DNA of 10,451 nucleotides from Faecalibacterium sp. UBA1360 (GTDB lineage Bacteria; Bacillota; Clostridia; Oscillospirales; Ruminococcaceae): NCBI GenBank assembly GCA_002306375.1, contig DBRU01000007.1:24842-35292 (forward strand), written 5' to 3'. Each line of letters starts with the position of its first letter. The stretch's first letter is position 1. The translations under genes were made by a program, and so were the position numbers. Below, one piece after another: positions 5,893 through 10,451 of this stretch. The notes under the pieces were generated by a model. That model was not told the origin of the DNA, searched no databases, and was given only the letters and a program-made list of their open reading frames with translations.

Positions 5893-8114
5893 CAGCCGTA
5901 TACGCGCTCCAGCGTATAGTTTGCCCAGGCGGGGCGCTGGGGCGAGGTATCAAAGTTCCAGTTGCCTTCCTCGTCGGGGCCGTAGCCCAGCTCGAACCAC
6001 CACTGACTGTCGGTCATGCGCTGGCTCATGGGCCGGTCGAACTGGTAGAAGGCGAACACACTGCCGCAGGCAATGCGCAGTGATCCGTCCACGCTGACGA
6101 TCACATAGATGGAGTCCACGTCCGTGCCCACCTGGCGCACCTCGCCGTTGGGGTCGGTGGCCACATCCGCCACCAGGGCCGCGGGGGCTTGCTGGGGCGA
6201 ATAGATGCCGGCGTCCTCGTCGTACACCGTCTCGGTCCAGAAGTGCTCCAGCTGACCGCCGATGGTCTTGATGAGTTCAAATTCCTCGTCGGTGGGCAGT
6301 TCGTTTTTCAGTTCCTTTTCGGCAATGACCATGAGCCGGCGGCACAGCTCGGCCAGAATGTCCAGGTTTTCGGCGTCGGCGTCCTCCAGCAGGCCCAGGG
6401 ACGCCAGCCCTTCCGCCGTGGCGGCGGACAAGGCCGACAAGCGCCCGAACACCACGGGTTCGGTCTCGACCCAGCCCCGGTCGTCCCGCTCCTCATACCC
6501 CGGGCCGCCCATCTCGGCATAGATCTGCTTGGCATACAGGGCCGTGTCGTGTTTGAGCTCGGTCCAGCTGCCCAGCATCGTGCCCAAGTCCTTGCGGGCC
6601 CAGGCGTCGGTGCGCATATACTGGGGCCAGCCTTCCCCCTTGGTCTCGGTCAGGGGGCGCAAAGCGTTGAGCCAGGCTGCGTACAGGCTGGCGGACCAGA
6701 CCTCATCGGGCGCCTGGGCCAGGGCCGTGCGCACCGCCTGCATCTGGGCGTCGTAATTGGGGTAGTCGGTGTCGCCCTGTTCGGTCAGGATGGCAAGGGC
6801 CGTGTCCGACCCCAGCGCCGCGGGCAGGTCCAGGGCGTCGGGCAGCATGCGCTGTTCGCCCCGGGCGTTGGGGTCTACCTCGCGGTACACAAGGCGCTGG
6901 AACGCGGCGGCGTCCAGGGTGTAGCGCTGGCCCATGAAGCGCAGCCCGGCGGTGGCTTCGTCCCGGTCCTGGTCCTCATAGACGGGCATGGAGTTGACGG
7001 CCGCCGGGGCCAGCGCGGACAAAGAGTCGCGGAACGCCGCAAAGGCCCCGTCATTGCCGGGCAGGGCGGCGGCGGTCACATCCTCGCCGTAGGCGGCGGT
7101 GAGCAGCGGGTCATAGTCCATACAGGTGGCGTCGTCGGCCGTGCCCGCGAAAAAGGCGGTCACAGAATAGATGCGCTGCCACAGGTCCTTCGCTTGCCCG
7201 TCCCGCAAAGCCAGGGTCAGCAAAAGGGCGCTGCGGGTCTGGTCGGCGTCCGAGGCGCGGAAGGTCATGCGGCCGTACCACATCATGGCGCGGAAATAGC
7301 GTTCCAGCACTTCGTCCCCCGCGTAGTAGCTGCGGGGGATGTACTGGGTGTAATCCTCGGTCAGGGCCGCGGCCGGGTCGGCGCCGCCCAGGTTCATCAC
7401 CGGGGACTCCGCGTTGCCGGCGGCGGCGTCGATGAGGGCCAGTTCCTGCGTCACCACATCCGCCACGGCGTCGGGCAGGGGCGTTTCGGGTTCAAGCAGC
7501 GCCGTGCCCACCGTGAAGTAGGCCAGATCGCGCAAAGCGGCGTTCTCCCACTCGGTGCCTTGCAAGGCGTCGTACTGGGCCTGGCTCTGCTGCTGCATCG
7601 CCCGGCTCAAAGCCAGCAGTTCCCCGCTGAGTTCGTTTTTCTCCACGCGGCCCTGCAAGTAGACAAAGTACAGGTGATAGGTGTGCAGCAGCGCGTCGGT
7701 GGTCACAAAGTTGGGCGTATAGGTATAGCGGTTGGTCTCGTACCCTTCGTAAAATTCCTGGTTGCCGTCGGTCACCACAAACCCGTTTTGCACCAGCGCC
7801 TGTTTGGCGTCCTCGCTCCAGTATTCCACCAGATCGGCGTTGATGACGTTGGACAGGTCCGCCTCCACCGTGAATTCCGGCACCGAAGGGGTCAGGGCCG
7901 TGTCGTACAGGACCGGCAGGTCGCCCAAAAGGCTCGGAAGGGTCGCCCCGGTGCTCTGGGCCCCGGTCGCCGCCGGTCCGGCGGTTTGGGACGGCGGTTC
8001 AGCCGTCTGCGGCGTTTGCGCGGGGGGATCGGCATCCCGGGACGAAGGCGTACAGCCGAACAGCCCGGCCAGCATAACGCCGGCCAGGCTCAGGGATACG
8101 ATTCTGCGGTTCAT
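5892..8114 (-). CDS. DUF3160 family lipoprotein, function unknown
   Basis: 740 residues. The signal is a lipobox: MNRRIVSLSLAGVMLAGLFGC, with Cys21 preceded by LFG, then a Pro/Thr/Ala-rich linker to about residue 60 and a large extracytoplasmic domain. NFVTTDALLHTYHLYF (135-150), with two His, matches the signature by which I recognise DUF3160. The C-terminal GSVFAFYQFDRPMSQRMTD and a following Trp-rich stretch also fit that family. No enzymatic role is established that I know of. I chose the start at 8114 because AAGGAGG (8122-8128) lies 7 nt upstream and the lipobox follows directly; an in-frame ATG at 8168 would add 18 residues and spoil the signal peptide. The gene lies 87 bp after pth, with no clear promoter in that gap, and overlaps the FG-GAP gene by one base. 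Confidence 0.85.
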   Translation of the reverse strand: MNRRIVSLSLAGVMLAGLFGCTPSSRDADPPAQTPQTAEPPSQTAGPAATGAQSTGATLPSLLGDLPVLYDTALTPSVPEFTVEADLSNVINADLVEYWSEDAKQALVQNGFVVTDGNQEFYEGYETNRYTYTPNFVTTDALLHTYHLYFVYLQGRVEKNELSGELLALSRAMQQQSQAQYDALQGTEWENAALRDLAYFTVGTALLEPETPLPDAVADVVTQELALIDAAAGNAESPVMNLGGADPAAALTEDYTQYIPRSYYAGDEVLERYFRAMMWYGRMTFRASDADQTRSALLLTLALRDGQAKDLWQRIYSVTAFFAGTADDATCMDYDPLLTAAYGEDVTAAALPGNDGAFAAFRDSLSALAPAAVNSMPVYEDQDRDEATAGLRFMGQRYTLDAAAFQRLVYREVDPNARGEQRMLPDALDLPAALGSDTALAILTEQGDTDYPNYDAQMQAVRTALAQAPDEVWSASLYAAWLNALRPLTETKGEGWPQYMRTDAWARKDLGTMLGSWTELKHDTALYAKQIYAEMGGPGYEERDDRGWVETEPVVFGRLSALSAATAEGLASLGLLEDADAENLDILAELCRRLMVIAEKELKNELPTDEEFELIKTIGGQLEHFWTETVYDEDAGIYSPQQAPAALVADVATDPNGEVRQVGTDVDSIYVIVSVDGSLRIACGSVFAFYQFDRPMSQRMTDSQWWFELGYGPDEEGNWNFDTSPQRPAWANYTLERVYG

Positions 8115-8201
8115 CGTGGTGCCTCCTTCTTTTCGGTGCAGCGTATTTTCGGCGGTCAGCCGTGCCATACGGTACAGGGAGGAAGCGCGGCTGTCCGCTT
8201 G

Positions 8202-8795
8202 TCAGCGGTTGCAGCGGTTCTGGGCTTCGCCCAGTTTGCCGTCCATGATCAGGCGGCAGGCGGTCTCGATATCGGGGTAACGGTCGGTCATGGCTTTGGC
8301 GGCGTCGGGGGGGAACTTGCCCAGCACCCAGGCGGCCAGGTCATAGTCGGGGTGGGGTTTGGCGCCCACGCCGATGCGCACCCGGGGGAAATCCTCGCCC
8401 CCCAGGCTCTGGATGATGCTCTTGAGGCCGTTGTGTCCCCCCGCCGAGCCCGAGGCCCGGATGCGCAGGTGGCCGGGTTCCTGGGTGATGTCGTCGCACA
8501 GAACGATCACGTGGTCCCGGGGGATCTTGTAGAATCCGGCGGCCGGGGCGATGCTCTGGCCCGACAGGTTCATATAGGTCAGGGGCTTGAGCAGCACCAC
8601 CTTGTGGGCGCCCACCGCGGCCACGCCGTACAGCCCCTGCCACTTAGCCTTGGCGATGTCGCACTTCCACTGGGCGGCCAGGTAGTCCAGCGCCGCGAAG
8701 CCGGCGTTGTGGCGGGTGCCTTCGTATTTGGATTCGGGGTTGCCCAGGCCGGCGATGAGCCAGTCGGCCCCCGACAGATTGCTGAAAAAGGACAT
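8202..8795 (-). CDS. pth: Peptidyl-tRNA hydrolase
   Basis: 197 residues, the usual length. The enzyme cleaves peptidyl-tRNA that drops off ribosomes, recycling the tRNA; it is cytoplasmic and generally essential. Landmarks are all present: GLGNP (16-20), the catalytic His29 in EGTRHNAGF (25-33), LLKPLTYMNLSG (68-79) with Asn76, VLCDDI (98-103) with Asp101 in the place of the active-site Asp, and SAGGHNGLKSI (117-127) with Asn122. The start at 8795 is the only plausible one before GLGNP. Its AAAAGGAG (8809-8816) is 13 nt away, unusually far, which may lower its translation. It is 31 bp after the YccF gene and followed after 87 bp by the DUF3160 gene. Its neighbourhood, glmU upstream and mfd downstream, recalls the Bacillus gcaD-spoVC-mfd order. 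Confidence 0.97.
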   Translation of the reverse strand: MSFFSNLSGADWLIAGLGNPESKYEGTRHNAGFAALDYLAAQWKCDIAKAKWQGLYGVAAVGAHKVVLLKPLTYMNLSGQSIAPAAGFYKIPRDHVIVLCDDITQEPGHLRIRASGSAGGHNGLKSIIQSLGGEDFPRVRIGVGAKPHPDYDLAAWVLGKFPPDAAKAMTDRYPDIETACRLIMDGKLGEAQNRCNR

Positions 8796-8826
8796 AAAGT
8801 GCGGTATTCTCCTTTTGGGGGATGGA

Positions 8827-9195
8827 TCAGAGCGCCGGGACCACCCGGCTGCCGAAGGGCATGAGGGCCAGTTTGGCGATCTTGAAAAATTGCAGGCCAA
8901 AGGGGATGCCGATAACGGTCAGGCAAAGCACACAGCCCCACACGGCATTGGCAAACGCCATGGGCAGGCCGGAGAGCAGCAGCCAGAAGAGGTTGAGCAA
9001 AAGCGAAGGCGCGCCCCCGCCGTAGACGATGGTCTTGCCGAAGGGGCACAGCGTCAGGGACGCAAACTTGAAGCATTGCAACCCCACCGGAATGCCCACA
9101 ACGGTGATGCACCAGAACACCCCGGCCACCGCCCAGCACAGGGCGCTGAACAGACCGCCCAGCACACACCACAGAATGTTGCCGATCAGGTTCAT
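8827..9195 (-). CDS. YccF-domain inner membrane protein
   Basis: 122 residues with four hydrophobic segments. It is built from two copies of one motif, WCITVVGIPVGLQCFKFA...CPFG (28-53) and LCLTVIGIPFGLQFFKIA...MPFG (90-115), the tandem GIPxGLQ/PFG repeat that defines YccF (DUF307). The family is widespread and its function is not settled. GGAAAGGA lies about 6 nt before the ATG. It sits 37 bp after the GlmU-like gene and 31 bp before pth, so it is almost certainly co-transcribed with both; the context gives no specific role. Confidence 0.9.
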   Translation of the reverse strand: MNLIGNILWCVLGGLFSALCWAVAGVFWCITVVGIPVGLQCFKFASLTLCPFGKTIVYGGGAPSLLLNLFWLLLSGLPMAFANAVWGCVLCLTVIGIPFGLQFFKIAKLALMPFGSRVVPAL

Positions 9196-9232
9196 GGGAT
9201 ATCCTTTCCTTTACAGCCTGCCCGGCGCAGGG

Positions 9233-9967
9233 TCACTCGCCCTTGCACTGGGCTTCCAGTTTCTGCTTTTTCTCGATGTATTTTTGCAGCTTCTTTTCCC
9301 CCCAGCTGGGCAGGGCGATCTGGCGGCCGCGCTCCAGCGCCAGCGCGCCGTCGGGCACATCCTTGGTGACGGTGGACCCCGCCGCCGTGTAGGCGTGGTC
9401 GCCCACGGTGACCGGTGCCACCAGGTTGGTGTTGCAGCCGATGAAGGCATAGTCCCCGATGGTGGTGTGGAACTTGCCCTCGCCGTCATAGTTGCAGGTG
9501 ACGGTGCCGCAGCCGAAGTTGCAGTATTTGCCCACGGTGGCGTCCCCGATGTAGGTCAGGTGGCTGACTGTGTTGCCCTGGGCAAAGTCGGCGTTCTTGG
9601 TCTCCACATAGGCGCCCAGGTGCACGCCCTGCCCCGTTTTGGTGCCGGTGCGCACATGGGTGAAGGGCCCGATCTTGTTGTCGGGGCCAAGGACGCTGTC
9701 ATAGCACTGGCTGGCGTTGACGGTGGAGTTGGCCCCCACCGTGGTGTTTTCCAGCAGGGTGTTGGGGCCGATGACGCACCCAGCCTCCACCACGGTGGTC
9801 CCCCGCAGGATGCACCCGGGCAGGATCATGGCCCCGGGGGCGATGACGACCCCGGGGTCGATATAAACGTCGTCGCTGATGAAGTTGACGCCGTTTTCAA
9901 GATGCTTTTCAAAGGTATCGGCATAACGCCGGCGCGCGTCGAGATACGCCTGTTTGGCACTGGTCAT
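9233..9967 (-). CDS. Stand-alone GlmU-type acetyltransferase (left-handed beta-helix) without uridylyltransferase domain
   Basis: 244 residues. After a short helical N-terminus (1-30) comes a hexapeptide-repeat beta-helix (about 31-210) and a Lys/Glu-rich tail. It matches the C-terminal half of bifunctional GlmU, which acetylates glucosamine-1-phosphate with acetyl-CoA in UDP-GlcNAc synthesis. By alignment from memory with E. coli GlmU, the key residues are kept: Arg106 (R333), Lys124 (K351), His136 (H363), Tyr139 (Y366), Asn150 (N377) and CNYDG at 158-162 (N386); position 153 is Cys where E. coli has Ala380. The N-terminal nucleotidyltransferase half is absent, and upstream is a promoter region rather than a broken gene. 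It may pair with a separate uridylyltransferase or act on another sugar. AAAGGGGAG (9974-9982), 6 nt before ATG 9967, fixes the start. It is the first gene of the operon. Confidence 0.85.
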   Translation of the reverse strand: MTSAKQAYLDARRRYADTFEKHLENGVNFISDDVYIDPGVVIAPGAMILPGCILRGTTVVEAGCVIGPNTLLENTTVGANSTVNASQCYDSVLGPDNKIGPFTHVRTGTKTGQGVHLGAYVETKNADFAQGNTVSHLTYIGDATVGKYCNFGCGTVTCNYDGEGKFHTTIGDYAFIGCNTNLVAPVTVGDHAYTAAGSTVTKDVPDGALALERGRQIALPSWGEKKLQKYIEKKQKLEAQCKGE

Positions 9968-10066
9968 GGGTGACTCCCCTTTCTGTCTCGGATCAAACGC
10001 AGAGCGTGCGCGGCGCCGCAAGGGCCCCGGCACGGCGGACGGGCATAACAAAGCGCCCGCAGTGTC

Positions 10067-10095
10067 ATTATACTACACGCCGCAGGAAATGAAAA
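10067..10095 (-). promoter_or_regulatory. Candidate promoter for the GlmU-like/yccF/pth operon
   Basis: Minus-strand TTTTCA (10095-10090), 17-nt spacer, perfect TATAAT (10072-10067), with a start near 10060 and a leader of about 93 nt. A second possible -10 is TATAAT at 10182-10177, but its best -35 (TTGTCC, 10203-10198) has only a 15-nt spacer, so I rank it lower. Confidence 0.55.
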
Positions 10096-10275
10096 GGCAA
10101 AACGCCCCCGCAGACCGCCCCCCTGTTTTTGGGGGCAAAACCTCGTGCGAGGCTATGAATTTCGAACTTTACACCCATTATAATTTACCAAATTTTTGGA
10201 CAAATTGCAAGAGAGTCATGGCAAAAATTCGGCAGATTTTCGGCGAAACCATTCAGCATTTATTTAACAATCCAC

Positions 10276-10304
10276 TGGTAATTCCCCGCTTGGTCTGGTA
10301 TAAT
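10276..10304 (+). promoter_or_regulatory. Extended -10 promoter for the right-edge gene
   Basis: TGG-TATAAT (10296-10304) is an extended -10 element; the -35 position 17 nt upstream is only TGGTAA, as is common where a TGn is present. Transcription would begin near 10311, leaving a leader of about 84 nt. Confidence 0.65.
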
Positions 10305-10329
10305 GTACTTTGCAATCAGTCCATGACGT

Positions 10330-10374
10330 TGCGGGTGTGCGCCGGGAACTCCGCCACACCGGGAAGAAACCGCA
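10330..10374 (+). other. Possible hairpin in the leader of the right-edge gene
   Basis: TGCGG (10330-10334) can pair with CCGCA (10370-10374), and inside it GTGTG (10335-10339) with CACAC (10355-10359) and CGG (10343... region) with CCG around a GAACT loop. It lies just upstream of the ribosome binding site and has no T run, so it is not an obvious terminator. It could be a stabilising or regulatory leader fold, or chance in GC-rich sequence. Confidence 0.3.
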
Positions 10375-10394
10375 GTACATTTGGAGGTAAGCGT

Positions 10395-10451
10395 ATGAGC
10401 AAGAAGTTCCTTTACCTGTTCAAAGAGGGCCACGAGGCCTTCGGCGGCGAC
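10395..10451 (+). CDS. ppdK: Probable pyruvate phosphate dikinase, first 19 codons (runs off right edge)
   Basis: Only MSKKFLYLFKEGHEAFGGD is visible. This matches the usual opening of bacterial pyruvate phosphate dikinase (K-x-V/L-Y-x-F-x-EG), which would be followed by the LGGKGANLAEM nucleotide-binding motif just beyond the window. The enzyme interconverts PEP, AMP and PPi with pyruvate, ATP and Pi in glycolysis/gluconeogenesis. GGAGG (10383-10387), 7 nt upstream, fixes the start. The identification rests on 19 residues, so PEP synthase or another protein is not excluded. Confidence 0.6.
   Translation, partial: MSKKFLYLFKEGHEAFGGD

Larger units (their letters stand above)
9968..10394. other. 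Intergenic control region between divergent operons
   Basis: 427 bp without a credible gene. It holds a minus-strand promoter for the GlmU-like operon (10067-10095), an inverted repeat GCCCCC/GGGGGC (10117-10122 with 10131-10136), a short palindrome CCTCGTGCGAGG (10141-10152), an AT-rich stretch (about 10153-10275) with a second ATTATAAT palindrome (10177-10184), and the promoter and leader of the plus-strand gene. The AT-rich stretch contrasts with the GC-rich coding DNA, as expected of promoter DNA. Confidence 0.7.

Noticed and set aside
6189..8864. 891-codon plus-strand open frame opposite the DUF3160 and pth genes
   Set aside because: Same GC-driven antisense artefact; it crosses two real genes and their gap and has no domain or ribosome binding site.
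10303..10380. ATGTACT (10303-10309) and AGTACAT (10374-10380) as the closing stem of a leader RNA
   Set aside because: The left arm lies at the promoter, before the predicted transcription start near 10311, so it would not be in the RNA; a 7-bp match over this span may be chance.
1..10451. CRISPR arrays, tRNA or rRNA genes, insertion sequences with transposases
   Set aside because: No regularly spaced repeats, no cloverleaf-like or rRNA-like sequence and no transposase or integrase reading frame were found by eye.

Overview
The window looks like a GC-rich, low-GC-phylum-derived Firmicute of the Oscillospiraceae/Ruminococcaceae kind (Faecalibacterium, Gemmiger and Subdoligranulum are the sort of genus I have in mind). 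This is inferred from gene order, AAGGAGG-type ribosome binding sites, TTGNNN-N17-TATAAT promoters and lipoprotein signals; no rRNA or marker search could be run. It is ordinary chromosome with one foreign-looking insert.

Read right to left on the minus strand, there is a compact housekeeping operon: a stand-alone GlmU-type acetyltransferase (9233-9967), a YccF membrane protein (8827-9195), peptidyl-tRNA hydrolase pth (8202-8795), a DUF3160 lipoprotein (5892-8114) and a small FG-GAP membrane-anchored protein (5341-5892) whose start overlaps the DUF3160 stop. The repair-coupling factor mfd (430-3888) follows the old glmU-pth-mfd neighbourhood known from Bacillus. After mfd comes the N-terminal part of a lipoprotein, possibly a PrsA/SurA-type foldase (1-311), with its own promoter. 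At the right edge, divergent from the operon, is the start of a probable pyruvate phosphate dikinase gene on the plus strand (10395-10451).

The main surprise lies between the FG-GAP gene and mfd. A plus-strand acyltransferase-3 gene (4068-5141), visibly lower in GC than its neighbours and with its own promoter and terminator, is bracketed by a perfect 43-bp direct repeat (3817-3859 and 5237-5279). The repeat is codons 11-25 of mfd. The right-hand copy is still attached, in frame, to an alternative mfd start codon and ribosome binding site sitting 29 bp after the FG-GAP gene, where mfd would be expected to begin. The simplest reading is that a 1,420-bp segment entered the 5' end of mfd, cut off its original head (now a 29-codon remnant), and supplied a replacement head, ribosome binding site and promoter. 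That new mfd promoter and the acyltransferase promoter appear to share one palindromic -10 box.

The rest is tightly packed. The only gene-free stretch over 300 bp is 9968-10394, which holds divergent promoters and small inverted repeats.
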